Positions 25,003 to 35,028 of a DNA stretch of 56,755 nucleotides are shown in pieces; position 1 is the stretch's first letter; the number at the start of each line of letters is the position of its first letter. The position numbers and the translations under genes are program-made. This stretch comes from Methanobacteriota archaeon (GTDB lineage: Archaea > Thermoplasmatota > Thermoplasmata > RBG-16-68-12 > JAJISG01): positions 1-56,755 of the forward strand of contig JAUVFR010000007.1 in the NCBI GenBank assembly GCA_030594205.1. The letters are read 5' to 3'. Below the pieces are notes generated by a model that saw only the letters and a program-made list of their open reading frames with translations, was not told where the DNA came from and ran no database searches.

Positions 25003-26043
25003 ATGGCGGAAAGAGACGCGCTCCTGAGCCAGCGACTGCACCAGGTGGACCTGAAGCGGGCGGCCACAATAGCGGAGTTGGTCGGGCAGTTCCGCGAGGG
25101 TGCCTTTCAGAGTCGAGCCCTGGGAACCGCCGCAGCCATCCTTGAGGAGGCGTTGGCTGACCAGGCGCGGCCCACGATGTTCTTGGGCGTGGCGGGGGCC
25201 ATGGTTGCGGGGGGGATGCGGAAAGTCATCAGCGACATGATCCGGAACGGGCTCGTGGACGTCCTCGTGACCACGGGGGCCGTCGCCTACCACGACTTCT
25301 ACGAAGGGCTCGGCCATCACCACTATCGGGGACACCCCCACATGGACGACGTCGAGCTCCGTAAGCACTTCATCGACCGAATCTACGACAGCCTAGCTGA
25401 CGAAGCGGTGTTCCGGGACATCGACGCGATGATGGCCGAAGTGGCGGACGGCCTGGAGCCTCGGGCGTACTCCACGCGGGAGTTCATGGCGATCCTGGGG
25501 GAGCGGCTCGACGACGAAACGTCCATCGTCCGCGCGGCCTACACCCACGGGGTCCCCTACTTCGTCCCCACTTACCACGACAGCGGCATCGGGATCGGCC
25601 TGGTCAGTCATCTCACCCGCAGGGCGGAGCGCGGGGAGGAGCCCATGCGGATCGACCTCGTCCGGGACAACTACGAGATCGCCCAAATCCTTTGGAAGTC
25701 CTCCGCCCGGGCCGAGTTCCTCATCGGGGGCGGGGTCCCCAAGAACTACATCCAGCAGGCCGAGGTCACGGCGGAGACGCTGGGTCACGAGCCGGGGGGG
25801 TTCGACTACGCCGTCCAGCTGACGATGGACGTCCCTTACTGGGGCGGCCTCTCGGGCGCCACCTTCAACGAATCCAAGTCTTGGGGCAAGATTCAGCCTG
25901 AGGCGCGGACCGCGCAGGTGTATGTCGAGGCGACCATCGGGCTCCCACTCATCGTCGGTTACCTGCTCCAACGTGGTGTCCCCCAACGCAGGAAGCGTCG
26001 GACCTTCGCGTGGGAAGGTCAGGAACTGACGAGCCTCGAGTAG
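25003..26043 (+). CDS. dys: Deoxyhypusine synthase
   Basis: 346 residues. It moves the aminobutyl group of spermidine to a lysine of aIF5A with NAD+. Marks are LVTTGAVAYHDFYE, VPYFVPTYHDSGIG and FNESKSWGKIQ, which carries the catalytic lysine. The ATG at 25003 is chosen over an open frame reaching back to 24892; a TATA-like TCTTATCATA (24962-24971) lies about 36 nt upstream of it. The target aIF5A is not in this window. Confidence 0.94.
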   Translation: MAERDALLSQRLHQVDLKRAATIAELVGQFREGAFQSRALGTAAAILEEALADQARPTMFLGVAGAMVAGGMRKVISDMIRNGLVDVLVTTGAVAYHDFYEGLGHHHYRGHPHMDDVELRKHFIDRIYDSLADEAVFRDIDAMMAEVADGLEPRAYSTREFMAILGERLDDETSIVRAAYTHGVPYFVPTYHDSGIGIGLVSHLTRRAERGEEPMRIDLVRDNYEIAQILWKSSARAEFLIGGGVPKNYIQQAEVTAETLGHEPGGFDYAVQLTMDVPYWGGLSGATFNESKSWGKIQPEARTAQVYVEATIGLPLIVGYLLQRGVPQRRKRRTFAWEGQELTSLE

Positions 26044-26051
26044 GGGCTCGT

Positions 26052-26534
26052 TTACTGGACGATCAGCAGCACGTCTTCCTTGCCCACCGCGTCCCCTGGG
26101 ACCACACGAAGCTCCTGGACCACCCCGTCGGCGGGGGAGGGGATCTCGTTCTGCATCTTCATCGCCTCGAGGATGAGGAGGGGAGTGCCCCTCCGCACCT
26201 GCGCCCCTTCGTGGACGAGCAGGGTGATGACCCGACCGGGCATGGGGGCGCGAACGGGCGTTGCGACCATCTCCTCCGAGACGGGTCGTCGCGCGAGGGC
26301 CGACGAAGGGAGGTAGCCACGAAAGGCCACGTCGAGCGGGGTCCCATTCAGAAAGAGGCTCCGGCCGTCGAGTCGAAACCGATAATGGCTGCGACCCAGG
26401 GAGACCCGGTAGCCCCCATCTTGGGTCTGAACCTGGGGCGTGAACTCCTCCCCCTCGATCCGCACCTGGAGGTCCTCGCCGACCTCCACCCGGTACGACT
26501 GCCCCTCAAGGACCACGTCGAAGCGTAACGTCAT
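26052..26534 (-). CDS. accB: Biotin carboxyl carrier protein of acyl-CoA carboxylase
   Basis: 160 residues. The C-terminal lipoyl/biotinyl domain carries Lys126 in EAMKM, with VRAPMPGRVITLLVHEG before it. The N-terminal half is a beta-rich domain similar to the linker part of archaeal and actinobacterial BCCP subunits. The ATG at 26534 lies inside the 3' end of accC (29-nt overlap), so the two are coupled. The biotin ligase at 30295 would attach the cofactor. Confidence 0.93.
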   Translation of the reverse strand: MTLRFDVVLEGQSYRVEVGEDLQVRIEGEEFTPQVQTQDGGYRVSLGRSHYRFRLDGRSLFLNGTPLDVAFRGYLPSSALARRPVSEEMVATPVRAPMPGRVITLLVHEGAQVRRGTPLLILEAMKMQNEIPSPADGVVQELRVVPGDAVGKEDVLLIVQ

Positions 26535-28056
26535 GGTTGCGTCCCCGATGCTGTTCCTCGCGTCCGGTCCGTGTCCATGCCTTGGGGGATTGGGATCGGA
26601 TGGGGAAGGCCTCCATCCGACGGGGGATGGTGCCTTTCGAGGCCACTGCGGCAGCCGCGAGGGCGGCCACGAGGGCTCGCCTCTCCCGTTCCTCCCTCTG
26701 CCGCGCCTCTTCCAAGGACTGGATGATCCCCCGTTCCTCGATGAAGCGGATGGAGAGGTCTCCGTTCCGGAAGGCCTCGTCCTGGAGCACGGCTTGATGG
26801 AAGGGTATGTTCGTCGCAATCCCCTGGAGGACGGTCTCCCCCAGGGCTCGGCTCATGCGCTTCGTGACCTGTTCCCGGTCCGCCCCGTAGGCGATGATCT
26901 TGGCGACGAGGGGGTCGTAGGCTGCGGTCACCTCGGTGCCTACCTGCAAGGCCGCATCTACGCGAACCCCCGGACCCGAAGGGAGTCCCAGGTGGGTGAC
27001 GCGTCCAGGCGACGGGAGGAACCCCCGATATGGGTCCTCCGCGTTGATCCGGCACTCCAGGGCCCACCCTCGGAGGGCGAGGTCCTCCGGCTCGAGGGAG
27101 AGGGGCTCTCCGGCAGCCAGGGAAAGCTGCTCCGCCACGAGGTCGATCCCAGTCAGCCACTCCGTGACGGGATGCTCCACCTGGAGTCGGGCATTCACCT
27201 CGTTGAAGTAGAAGTTGCCCTCCGAGTACACGTACTCAATGGTCCCGGCGTTCGCATACCCCAAGGCCTCGGCCGCTTGGACGGAGAGGGTACCCATCTC
27301 TTCGCGCACCTCGTCCCCGACGACGGGGGAAGGTGCCTCCTCGATCAGCTTCTGATAGCGGCGTTGGATGGAACACTCCCGCTCGCCCAGGTGGACCGTA
27401 CGTTTCCCGTCGGAGAGAATCTGAAACTCAATGTGTCGGGCCGGACGGTGGTATCGCTCGAGAAAGATGTCCGAGACGTCGAAGGCCGACCGGGCGAGGG
27501 ATTGCGCGTGTTCCAGCGCCGGAGCCAGGTCCTTCGCCTTCTCCACGACGGCCATCCCGATGCCGCCCCCGCCTCCGGCCACCTTAAGGATGACCGGATA
27601 CCCCACCGCTTCGGCGGCCTCGGCGGCCTCATCGGGAGAGGCGAGGGGACGGTCGGAACCCGGGGAGAGGGGAAGGCCCGCTTCCTTCAGGACGGCCTTG
27701 GAGCGTAGCTTGTCCCCCGCCACGTCCATGGCCTCGGCGGGGGGACCGACGAAAACGACCCCCGCTTCATCGCAGGCGCGGACGAAAGATGGGTTTTCCG
27801 CCAGAAAGCCGTATCCGGGGTGGATGGCCTCTGCCTCCGCCCGTCGAGCGATGGCCACGATCGCCTCGATGTCTAGATAGGCGCGGAGGGGATCCTCGGC
27901 GGGCACTTCGTACGCTTCGTCGGCGTAGGACCGATGCAGCGACGCCGCATCGGCTCGGGAGTAGAGAGCGACCGTCGCGATGCCCAGCTCCCGGCACGTC
28001 CGCATGACGCGCAGGGCAATCTCTCCCCGATTCGCAATCAGGACCTTGCGGAACAT
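26506..28056 (-). CDS. accC: Biotin carboxylase subunit of acyl-CoA carboxylase
   Basis: 516 residues. It carboxylates biotin using ATP and bicarbonate. KVLIANRGEIALRVMRTC begins the fold, KVAGGGGGIGM is the ATP-grasp glycine loop, and FNEVNARLQVEHPVTE carries the catalytic residues. The ATG at 28056 lies about 29 nt after the TATA box TATAAATA (28081-28088), so the transcript is probably leaderless. It is followed by accB and preceded, on the same strand, by the carboxyltransferase gene. Confidence 0.95.
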   Translation of the reverse strand: MFRKVLIANRGEIALRVMRTCRELGIATVALYSRADAASLHRSYADEAYEVPAEDPLRAYLDIEAIVAIARRAEAEAIHPGYGFLAENPSFVRACDEAGVVFVGPPAEAMDVAGDKLRSKAVLKEAGLPLSPGSDRPLASPDEAAEAAEAVGYPVILKVAGGGGGIGMAVVEKAKDLAPALEHAQSLARSAFDVSDIFLERYHRPARHIEFQILSDGKRTVHLGERECSIQRRYQKLIEEAPSPVVGDEVREEMGTLSVQAAEALGYANAGTIEYVYSEGNFYFNEVNARLQVEHPVTEWLTGIDLVAEQLSLAAGEPLSLEPEDLALRGWALECRINAEDPYRGFLPSPGRVTHLGLPSGPGVRVDAALQVGTEVTAAYDPLVAKIIAYGADREQVTKRMSRALGETVLQGIATNIPFHQAVLQDEAFRNGDLSIRFIEERGIIQSLEEARQREERERRALVAALAAAAVASKGTIPRRMEAFPIRSQSPKAWTRTGREEQHRGRNHDVTLRRGP

Positions 28057-28078
28057 CGCGCACGCGTGAGACGGCTTC

Positions 28079-28090
28079 CGTATTTATAGT
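28079..28090 (-). promoter_or_regulatory. TATA box for accC-accB
   Basis: The minus strand reads ACTATAAATACG, which predicts transcription starting within a few nt of the accC ATG. Confidence 0.65.
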
Positions 28091-28129
28091 CCACGTGGCG
28101 TCGAAGGCCGATTCGTTGATTGACGAATC

Positions 28130-29680
28130 CTAGAGGGGGATGTTGCCGTGTTTGCGGAGCGGCGTGGCCTCCCGCTTGTCGAGGAGGGTTTGCAGGGCTC
28201 GGACGACGTAGGGACGGGTGTCCTGGGGCTCAATCACGTCATCCAGGTAGCCGACTTCCGCGGCGACGTAGGGGTTCGCGAACTTCTCCTTGTACTCCGC
28301 TACCAGTTCCCGCCCTCGTGCCACCGGATCCTTCGCGGCGGCGATCTCCCGTCGGAAGATGATCTCGACGGCCCCCTCGGGCCCCATCACCGCGAGCTCC
28401 GCCGTCGGCCAGGCGACGTTGTAGTCCCCCCCGATGTGTTTCGAACACATGACGTCGTAGGCCCCGCCGTAGGCCTTCCGAGTGATCACCGTGACCTTGG
28501 GCACCGTCGCTTCGGAGTAGGCGTAGAGAAGCTTCGCCCCGTTGCGGATGATGCCGCCGAACTCCTGGGCAGTCCCCGGCAGGAAGCCCGGGACGTCCAC
28601 GAGGGTCAGGAGCGGGATGTTGAAGCAGTCGCAGAAGCGGATGAAGCGGGCGGCCTTGACGGAGGAATCGATGTCCAACGTGCCGGCGAGGACCTGGGGC
28701 TGGTTCCCGATGACCCCCACGGGGTGTCCGTCCATCCGGGCGAAACCGACGACGATGTTCTTGGCCCATTGCTCCTGCACCTCCAGGAAGTCCCCCGCGT
28801 CCACGAGCTTGAGGATGACGTCCCGCATGTCGTAGGGCTTCTCCGGATCGTCAGGAACGACCGCGGTCAGGTCCGCGTCCTTTCGGTCCGGGGGATCGCC
28901 GGTGTCCAACACGGGCGGATCCTCCATATTGTTGGCGGGGAGGAAGGAGAGGAGGCGGCGCACCGTGTACAACGCCTCATCCTCGTTCTCGGCGGCGAAG
29001 TGGGCGACGCCGCTCCGTTCGTTGTGCGTGGCCGCGCCTCCCAGCTCCTGGAGGCTGACGTCCTCTCCCGTGACCGCCTTGACCACGTCGGGCCCGGTCA
29101 CGAACATGTAGCTCGTCTTCCCGACCATGATGACGAAGTCGGTCAGGGCGGGGGAGTAGACGGCGCCGCCCGCGGCCGGGCCTAGGATCACCGAAATCTG
29201 GGGGACCACCCCGGAGGCGCGGACGTTGCGGTAGAAGATGTCCGCGTAGCCTCCCAGGGAGACCACCCCCTCCTGAATCCGGGCGCCACCGGAGTCGTTC
29301 AGCCCGACGATGGGGGCCCCGACCTTGGTCGCCATATCCATGACCTTCACCACCTTCTTGGCGAACATCTCCCCCAGAGAGCCCCCAAGGACGGTGAAGT
29401 CGTGCGAGAAGACGTACGTCAGGCGGCCGTCGATAGCCCCGTGCCCGGTCACCACGCCATCGCCCGGGCTGCGTCGTGCATCCATCCCGAAGTCGGTGAT
29501 GCGGTGGACCACGAAGGGGTCCAGCTCCACGAACGACTCCGGGTCCAGGAGGATGTCAAGCCTCTCCCGGGCCGTGAGCTTTCCTTTATCGTGCTGCTTC
29601 CGAATGTTGTCCTCGCCCCCGCCAGCTCGAGCTGCGTCCTTCCGGTCCCGGAGTTCCTTGATCTTGTCTTCGGTGGACAT
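28130..29680 (-). CDS. pccB: Acyl-CoA (propionyl/acetyl-CoA) carboxylase, carboxyltransferase subunit
   Basis: About 516 residues. It transfers the carboxyl group from carboxybiotin to propionyl-CoA or acetyl-CoA. [18 protein letters not shown] opens the family; the oxyanion-hole loops are GGARIQEGV in the N half and GGAYDVM in the C half, with VDVPGFLPG before it. The ATG at 29680 fits family length better than the upstream codons. With accC, accB, Mce and Mcm nearby, propionyl-CoA is the likely substrate, though archaeal enzymes often accept acetyl-CoA too. Confidence 0.94.
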   Translation of the reverse strand: MSTEDKIKELRDRKDAARAGGGEDNIRKQHDKGKLTARERLDILLDPESFVELDPFVVHRITDFGMDARRSPGDGVVTGHGAIDGRLTYVFSHDFTVLGGSLGEMFAKKVVKVMDMATKVGAPIVGLNDSGGARIQEGVVSLGGYADIFYRNVRASGVVPQISVILGPAAGGAVYSPALTDFVIMVGKTSYMFVTGPDVVKAVTGEDVSLQELGGAATHNERSGVAHFAAENEDEALYTVRRLLSFLPANNMEDPPVLDTGDPPDRKDADLTAVVPDDPEKPYDMRDVILKLVDAGDFLEVQEQWAKNIVVGFARMDGHPVGVIGNQPQVLAGTLDIDSSVKAARFIRFCDCFNIPLLTLVDVPGFLPGTAQEFGGIIRNGAKLLYAYSEATVPKVTVITRKAYGGAYDVMCSKHIGGDYNVAWPTAELAVMGPEGAVEIIFRREIAAAKDPVARGRELVAEYKEKFANPYVAAEVGYLDDVIEPQDTRPYVVRALQTLLDKREATPLRKHGNIPL

Positions 29681-29733
29681 AGAGGGCCCCGGGCCCGCCA
29701 AGGGAGCCTGCCAATATCCCTTTTGCGGGATGC

Positions 29734-30189
29734 CTACCGACGAGTCTCCACCGTAAGGGCGAGCTCGACGGGTGCACCCAGGGGAAGCTCTGCCACGCCT
29801 ACCGCCATGCGTGCGGGGGTTCCGGCCTCCCCCAAGACCTCGACGAGGAGGTCGGAAGCGCCATCGGCCACTTGGGGCTGTTCGTGAAAGCCGGGTGCGG
29901 ACGCGACGAACACGACCGCTCGCAGGACTTGCCTGATACGATCCAGGCCCTTCAGGTGCTCCCGGAGGATGCTCAATGTCAGGAGGGCACAGGTTCGGGC
30001 CGCCTCGTACCCTTCCTCCACGGTGAGATCTTCACCCAGCCTTCCCTCCGCCTGGAGACGACCCTCCACCAGCGGAACGACCCCGGACGTGAACGCGATG
30101 CGCCCGCTCCGTCGGAACAGGGTGTAATTCGCAAGAGGGGCCGGAACCGGAGGCAGCTGGCTCTCCCAGTCTTCCAAGGTGGGCGCCAT
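29734..30189 (-). CDS. RidA family enamine/imine deaminase
   Basis: 151 residues, slightly longer than RidA of about 128. This family hydrolyses reactive enamines and imines made by PLP enzymes such as threonine dehydratase. [18 protein letters not shown] at the C terminus matches the R-x3-G-x3-LP-x5-VE pattern with its active-site Arg. The length and N terminus suggest the second RidA subgroup of about 150 residues. A TATA box, GCGTTTTAAGC (30213-30223), lies about 28 nt before the ATG at 30189. Confidence 0.88.
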   Translation of the reverse strand: MAPTLEDWESQLPPVPAPLANYTLFRRSGRIAFTSGVVPLVEGRLQAEGRLGEDLTVEEGYEAARTCALLTLSILREHLKGLDRIRQVLRAVVFVASAPGFHEQPQVADGASDLLVEVLGEAGTPARMAVGVAELPLGAPVELALTVETRR

Positions 30190-30212
30190 GGCCGTCGGAG
30201 GGGGCAGGAGCT

Positions 30213-30223
30213 TAAAACGCCTT
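30213..30223 (-). promoter_or_regulatory. TATA box for the RidA gene
   Basis: The minus strand reads GCGTTTTAAGC, about 28 nt upstream of the ATG at 30189. Confidence 0.55.
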
Positions 30224-30294
30224 TCCGCCCCGATAGGCGCCCGTCCTCGTAACGGGGGCCGGCCGCACGGGTCGCGAGATGGACTCCGGCCTCG

Positions 30295-31014
30295 TCAGGC
30301 GGGCTCCCGGACCGTTCCGTCGGTCACCTCGACCTCCTCCCCTGAAGGCCTCCGGAGAACGAGGGCGCCCGACTCACGGATGGTCACCGCTCGGCCCTGC
30401 AGGACCCCCTCGCGGGTCTGGACAACGACGTCACGGCCGAGGCTCGTGCATCGATCTCGATACGCCTGGACGATCTTGGAAGGGTCCCGAAAATCCCTCA
30501 GCTGGTCGCGCAGGGCCGCCAGAAGTCGACGGAGGAGCTCTTCGTTGTCGACGGGACCGCCCAACTCGCGGCGGAGGGTTGTGGCGGGCATGTCCAACTG
30601 CCTCGGGAGCCTGTCCCGTGGGATGTCCGAGTTCACGCCAATGCCCACGACGACCCAGTAGCCCTCCTCGCCGACCAGGCCCTCCACCAGGATCCCTGCC
30701 ACCTTGCGTCCGCCCACCTGGACGTCGTTGGGCCACTTTACGGTCACGGGAAGGTCCCAGACCTCCAGGGCCTCCGCCACCGCGAGGGATGCCGCCATGG
30801 AGAGGAGGGGGGCCCTTTCCAACGCCTCCTGCAGGATCACCGAAAGGTAGAGGCCCCCGCGGGGCGAGGCCCACCGTCGCCCGAACCGGCCCTTGCCTGC
30901 GACCTGCTTGTCGGCGACGACGACGGTCCACGGCACAGCCCCCTCGGCGATCAGGGTCTTGGCCTCCTCGTTTGTGGAGTCGACCACCGCCCGGCGAATG
31001 ACCCGCGTTGCCAA
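30295..31014 (-). CDS. birA: Biotin--[acyl-CoA carboxylase] ligase
   Basis: 239 residues. It makes biotinyl-AMP and transfers biotin to BCCP. GKGRFGRRWASPRGGLYLSV is the biotin/ATP loop, VKWPNDV follows, and KVAGILVE carries the catalytic Lys. There is no N-terminal helix-turn-helix, so it is a monofunctional ligase rather than a repressor; a C-terminal SH3-like domain is present. It follows the membrane protein gene by 22 nt and sits between the carboxylase and mutase genes. Confidence 0.95.
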   Translation of the reverse strand: MATRVIRRAVVDSTNEEAKTLIAEGAVPWTVVVADKQVAGKGRFGRRWASPRGGLYLSVILQEALERAPLLSMAASLAVAEALEVWDLPVTVKWPNDVQVGGRKVAGILVEGLVGEEGYWVVVGIGVNSDIPRDRLPRQLDMPATTLRRELGGPVDNEELLRRLLAALRDQLRDFRDPSKIVQAYRDRCTSLGRDVVVQTREGVLQGRAVTIRESGALVLRRPSGEEVEVTDGTVREPA

Positions 31015-31036
31015 CGGGGCACCTCAGAGACTCCCG

Positions 31037-31768
31037 CTACGGAGCCGGAGTGGGAGCGGCCTCGGGTTTCGGCGCGGGTGCGACCTCCAGACTTCGCAGG
31101 AAACCCACAAACATGACCGCAATGCCCGCCAACAGGAAGATGTAGAGGAACTCGGGGGTGACGTACCGAGTCAGAATCCCCCCTATCGTCATCAGGGTGG
31201 CTCCCACGGCGATGAGGAGGTTATAACTCCCCCGCGTCTTGCGCCAGGAGTACACAGCCCCCCCGATTAGAGCAACGGCTCCCGGGTAGGTGAGGAGCTG
31301 AGAGAGGGCCCTTACGCCCCCGGGCATGGCGGTCCCGCCCACTACTCGACCCGGCTCGCACACCACACCCTCCTCCCCACAGACGATACGACCCGGATCC
31401 GAGGCCGATACCCCAATCGCTGCTGTGACGGTGAAGAAGAGTATGATCGCGAATACGACGATGATGTACGCCAGGAAGGCGTGTCCAACCCTCTTGTTCG
31501 CCAGGAGGTACACGGTTCCTAGGCCCAGAACGGCGACCAAGGTTGGATGCAAGGCAAAGTAGGTCTTGTAAAGGGAGACCGTCCAGCCTCCCGTGAGTTC
31601 CGACACGAACTCCAAGACGGACGCCAGCGTGAAGAGAGCGAGGCCGACGCCCCAGGCCAACTGGAATACCTTTCGCTTGGCGGCGTATTGGCGAAATACA
31701 AGAGCGGCAAAGATGCCGGCGACGATCGCGGAACCCAAGGCCAGGTAAGCCCCCACCCCCACGGCCAT
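31037..31768 (-). CDS. Polytopic membrane protein of unknown function
   Basis: 243 residues with about seven hydrophobic segments, for example LALGSAIVAGIFAALVF, AYIIVVFAIILFFTVTAAI and FLYIFLLAGIAVMFVGFL, and a Pro/Ala-rich tail. Two Cys lie in an outside-type loop (IVCGEEGVVCEPG). The ATG at 31768 sits about 24 nt after a TATA box (31785-31797). birA follows in the same direction. The number of helices recalls small seven-helix archaeal membrane proteins; the function is unknown. Confidence 0.75.
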   Translation of the reverse strand: MAVGVGAYLALGSAIVAGIFAALVFRQYAAKRKVFQLAWGVGLALFTLASVLEFVSELTGGWTVSLYKTYFALHPTLVAVLGLGTVYLLANKRVGHAFLAYIIVVFAIILFFTVTAAIGVSASDPGRIVCGEEGVVCEPGRVVGGTAMPGGVRALSQLLTYPGAVALIGGAVYSWRKTRGSYNLLIAVGATLMTIGGILTRYVTPEFLYIFLLAGIAVMFVGFLRSLEVAPAPKPEAAPTPAP

Positions 31769-31784
31769 GGCGGCGGTACCACGG

Positions 31785-31799
31785 CGGCTTATTAAAAAC
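31785..31799 (-). promoter_or_regulatory. TATA box for the membrane protein-birA pair
   Basis: The minus strand reads GTTTTTAATAAG. The predicted transcription start is at or just before the ATG at 31768. Confidence 0.6.
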
Positions 31800-31811
31800 G
31801 TGAGTAGGTGG

Positions 31812-32213
31812 TCACGGGCCTTCTCGGAGTTCGATGAGGACCCCCCGGGTCGAGGTCGGATGGACGAAATTAATCCTCGATCCGCCTTCTCCGGAATGGG
31901 GACTGTCGTAGACGAGGCGGACCCCGGCGGCACGCAACGCGCGTGAGGCCTCCTCGAGACTATCCACCTCGAACGCCACGTGGTGTACGCCCTCCCCGTG
32001 CTTCCGAAGGAACCGGTCGATGACGCTGTCCTTCTCGGACGGCTCGAGGAGTTCGATTCGCGTCTCCCCGATGGGGAAGAGTGCGACCTTGACCGCCTCC
32101 GAGGGGACCTCTTCGACCGCGGCGACGCGGAGCCCGAGGGCTTCGTACGCCTCCATCGCCTGGGCGAGGTCCGAGACGGCGATCCCAATGTGGTCGAGCC
32201 GCTTGACTCGCAT
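31812..32213 (-). CDS. mce: Methylmalonyl-CoA epimerase
   Basis: 133 residues. It interconverts (2R)- and (2S)-methylmalonyl-CoA using a metal in a vicinal oxygen chelate fold. LDHIGIAVSDL carries the first His ligand, GVHHVAFEV the second, and RIELLEP and GVLIELRE the acidic residues. The ATG overlaps the mutase stop as TGATG, so the two are coupled. Length and context make the call firm. Confidence 0.95.
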   Translation of the reverse strand: MRVKRLDHIGIAVSDLAQAMEAYEALGLRVAAVEEVPSEAVKVALFPIGETRIELLEPSEKDSVIDRFLRKHGEGVHHVAFEVDSLEEASRALRAAGVRLVYDSPHSGEGGSRINFVHPTSTRGVLIELREGP

Positions 32214-33883
32214 CAGAACTCCTGGAGAGACCGGTAGGTGCCGTATACGGCCCGCAGGGCGTCGCTCACCTCGCCTAGCGTGGCGTGCCTTCGCACGGCT
32301 TCGAGGACAGCCGGCATCAGGTTCTCCCCCTCCTCTGCGGTCTCCTGCAGCGCGGCGAGGACCCTCTCGACGGTCGACTGATCGCGTCCTTCTCGGAGTC
32401 GACGGATCCCCGTTGTTCGTCTCTCCTCCAAGTCAGGGTCAATGCGGGTGATCTCCACGGAGGGCGGCTCATCCTCCACGTAGGCGTTGACCCCGACGAT
32501 CTGCCGCTCCCCCGCCTCGACCTCCTGTTGAAATCGGAAGGCTTCCCCGGCGATTTCCTTCTGGACGAATCCCCGCTCGAGGGCGCGTTCCATCCCGCCC
32601 AGCTGCTCAATCCGCTCCAGGTATCTGGCAGCTCGCGACTCAATCTCGTCCGTCAGCGCTTCGATGTAGTATGAACCGGCCACGGGATCAACCATGTTCC
32701 CGACCCCGCTCTCATGGGCGAGAATCTGCTGGGTACGAAGCGCGAGTTGCGCGGCCCCTTTCGTGGGCAGGCCGAGGGCCTCGTCCATGGCGCTGACGTG
32801 GAGGGACTGGGTCCCACCCAGGACGGCAGCGAGAGCCTGGAGGGTCGCCCGGACCACATTCAGGTGCGGCTGCTGGGCCGTCAGGGCGGCCCCTGCCGTC
32901 TGGGTGTGGAAGCGTAGAAATCGCGAACGCACCTCCTCCGCCCCAAACCGTTCCGCCATGACTTTTCCCCACAGTCGGCGCGCGGCCCGGAACTTCGCCA
33001 CCTCCTCCAAGATGTCCATTTGCGCCGCGAAAAAGAAACTGAGTCGAGGGGCGAACGCATCGGCCGCGAGACCGCGATCCAGCACACGCTCCACATAGGC
33101 GATGCCGTTGCCCAGGGTGAAGGCGACCTCCTGTACGGCATTGCAGCCTGCCTCCCGCATGTGATATCCGCTGATACTGATCGAGTTCCAACGCGGCATC
33201 TCGGTGGCGCTCCACTCGATGAGGTCCGTGGCGAGCTTCATCGCCGGTTCGACAGGGTAGATGTAGGTTCCTCGGGCCGCATATTCCTTCAGGATGTCGT
33301 TCTGCACCGTCCCCCGGAGCCTCTGGGGAGGGACCCCCAACCGTTCCGCGACGGTGGCGTAGAGGCCGAGAAGGATCGCGGCGGTCGCGTTGATGGTCAT
33401 GCTGGTGCTCGCTTGGTCCAGCGGGAGGTCCCGGAGGAGCGCCGCCATGTCCTCTGCTGTCGAGATCGAGACGCCCACCCGGCCGACCTCCCCCCGGGCC
33501 CTCGGGTGGTCGGGATCGTACCCCATTTGCGTCGGCAGGTCAAAGGCAACACTCAGCCCGGTCTGGCCCTGAGAGAGAAGGTAGCGAAAGCGCTCGTTTG
33601 TCTCCTCGGCCGTCCCGAAGCCCGCATACTGCCGCATCGTCCAGAGTCGGCCACGATACATCGTCGGATGGATGCCTCGTGTGAAGGGTGGCTGACCGGG
33701 AAACCCCTGCCAATGCAAGGGTCCCTCGGCGTCCAGGTCGTGCGGCCCATACACGGGTCGTACCTCGATGCCCGAGTCCGTTCGGGGCTCTTCCTGTCGC
33801 GCACCGGTTCCCTCTCGGTAGGCCCGTTCCAACCACCGGCGGTACGCCTTGTCCGTCTCTTCCGGAGAGGAGCCTTCGGTCAT
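32213..33883 (-). CDS. mcmA1: Methylmalonyl-CoA mutase, large (catalytic) subunit without B12 domain
   Basis: 556 residues from the ATG at 33883. It forms the TIM barrel that isomerises methylmalonyl-CoA to succinyl-CoA with adenosylcobalamin. [18 protein letters not shown] and [17 protein letters not shown] are substrate-channel motifs; [18 protein letters not shown] and [15 protein letters not shown] follow. The protein ends after the barrel, so the cobalamin-binding domain is a separate subunit, as usual in archaea, and it is not in this window. The TATA box at 33910-33921 supports the chosen start. Confidence 0.95.
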   Translation of the reverse strand: MTEGSSPEETDKAYRRWLERAYREGTGARQEEPRTDSGIEVRPVYGPHDLDAEGPLHWQGFPGQPPFTRGIHPTMYRGRLWTMRQYAGFGTAEETNERFRYLLSQGQTGLSVAFDLPTQMGYDPDHPRARGEVGRVGVSISTAEDMAALLRDLPLDQASTSMTINATAAILLGLYATVAERLGVPPQRLRGTVQNDILKEYAARGTYIYPVEPAMKLATDLIEWSATEMPRWNSISISGYHMREAGCNAVQEVAFTLGNGIAYVERVLDRGLAADAFAPRLSFFFAAQMDILEEVAKFRAARRLWGKVMAERFGAEEVRSRFLRFHTQTAGAALTAQQPHLNVVRATLQALAAVLGGTQSLHVSAMDEALGLPTKGAAQLALRTQQILAHESGVGNMVDPVAGSYYIEALTDEIESRAARYLERIEQLGGMERALERGFVQKEIAGEAFRFQQEVEAGERQIVGVNAYVEDEPPSVEITRIDPDLEERRTTGIRRLREGRDQSTVERVLAALQETAEEGENLMPAVLEAVRRHATLGEVSDALRAVYGTYRSLQEF

Positions 33884-33909
33884 TGCGGCCGGAGGTCGCA
33901 CGCCCAGAA

Positions 33910-33922
33910 CGCTATTTATCCG
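33910..33922 (-). promoter_or_regulatory. TATA box for mcmA1-mce
   Basis: The minus strand reads GGATAAATAGCG, placing the transcription start about 5-10 nt before the ATG at 33883. Confidence 0.6.
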
Positions 33923-33933
33923 TGTCGCAGGGG

Positions 33934-34950
33934 TCACAACGTGAGATCAGACCCGGGAAGATGGACGCCGCTTCCTTCGGTCACTTGACCCATCACGCGG
34001 GCCTCCCCGCCTTTGCGGAGCAGCTCCACCGCCATGTCAGCTTCCGACTCCTCGAGGACGAGGGCAAATCCCTGCCCCATGTTGAACGTGCGGTACATCT
34101 CCCGGTCCGCCAGACTCCCCAGGTCCTGGAGCGCACGAAAGATCGGTTGTGGGGGGAAGGGGTCCTCGATCTGGTACCCGACGTTCGACCGGATCCGGGC
34201 CAAGTTGAGCAGCCCGCCGCCGGTGATGTGGGCCATCCCCTGAACGCGCACCTCCTGGAGGACCCGGCGGACGTCACGGACGTAAATCTCCGTCGGTCGG
34301 AGGAGGGCCTCACCGTAGGTCTCGGCGGAACCCGGAATGGGGTCCTCCAGGGAGACCCCTTCGGTCTCCAAGAGCTTGCGCACGAGGGTGTAACCGTTCG
34401 CGTGCAGTCCGCTGCTCCGGAGCCCGACGATCACCTGCCCTGGCTCCACGGTCGTCCCGTCGACGATATCCTCCTTACGCACGCTGCCGACGCATGCTCC
34501 GACCAGGTCGTACTCCCGGACAATCTCAGGGACGGTGGAGAACTCCCCGCCCACAACAGTCACGTCGGCCAGCTCCGCACCCCGGTTGAGGCCTCGGCCC
34601 ATCTCCTGGGCCACGGACTCATCGTACGCCCCCACGGCGAGGTAATCCACGAAGGCAAGGGGCTCGGCACCGACGCAAAGGCAGTCGTTTACGCTCATGG
34701 CTACGCAGTCGATGCCAACGGTGTCCCAGCGGGCCAGGTCCCGAGCCACCAGAAGCTTCGTGCCGACACAATCCGTGTTCAGCGTCAGGGCCCAGTCCCC
34801 AAAGTCAAGGAGGGAGGTGAAGAACCCCGTCGGACCGAAGGGCGCCCCCAGTCCCTTGCGGGCGTAGACAAGCTGGGACGCTAGGGCGGCGATGGACCGA
34901 CCCTCGCGCTCGATGTCAACGCCAGCCTCCCGGTAGGTGCGAGGCTTCAC
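33934..34950 (-). CDS. purM: Phosphoribosylformylglycinamidine cyclo-ligase
   Basis: 338 residues. It closes the imidazole ring to give aminoimidazole ribotide in purine synthesis, using [16 protein letters not shown] begins the family; [10 protein letters not shown] and [21 protein letters not shown] carry the ATP-binding residues; [13 protein letters not shown] and [14 protein letters not shown] follow. The ATG at 34950 lies about 28 nt after a TATA-like AAGCTTAATCG (34974-34984). No other pur genes are in the window. Confidence 0.95.
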   Translation of the reverse strand: MKPRTYREAGVDIEREGRSIAALASQLVYARKGLGAPFGPTGFFTSLLDFGDWALTLNTDCVGTKLLVARDLARWDTVGIDCVAMSVNDCLCVGAEPLAFVDYLAVGAYDESVAQEMGRGLNRGAELADVTVVGGEFSTVPEIVREYDLVGACVGSVRKEDIVDGTTVEPGQVIVGLRSSGLHANGYTLVRKLLETEGVSLEDPIPGSAETYGEALLRPTEIYVRDVRRVLQEVRVQGMAHITGGGLLNLARIRSNVGYQIEDPFPPQPIFRALQDLGSLADREMYRTFNMGQGFALVLEESEADMAVELLRKGGEARVMGQVTEGSGVHLPGSDLTL

Positions 34951-34972
34951 ATCAGGAGGAGGGCCCGCCTCC

Positions 34973-35005
34973 GATTAAGCTTTGGCGCCCACGCAATCCT
35001 TAAGG
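34973..35005. promoter_or_regulatory. Divergent promoter region between purM and rlmE
   Basis: AAGCTTAATCG on the minus strand (34974-34984) serves purM. The self-complementary CCTTAAGG (34998-35005) lies about 27 nt before the GTG at 35029 and probably serves rlmE. Confidence 0.5.
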
Positions 35006-35028
35006 AAGCTCGCTGGGTGGTATCGACC

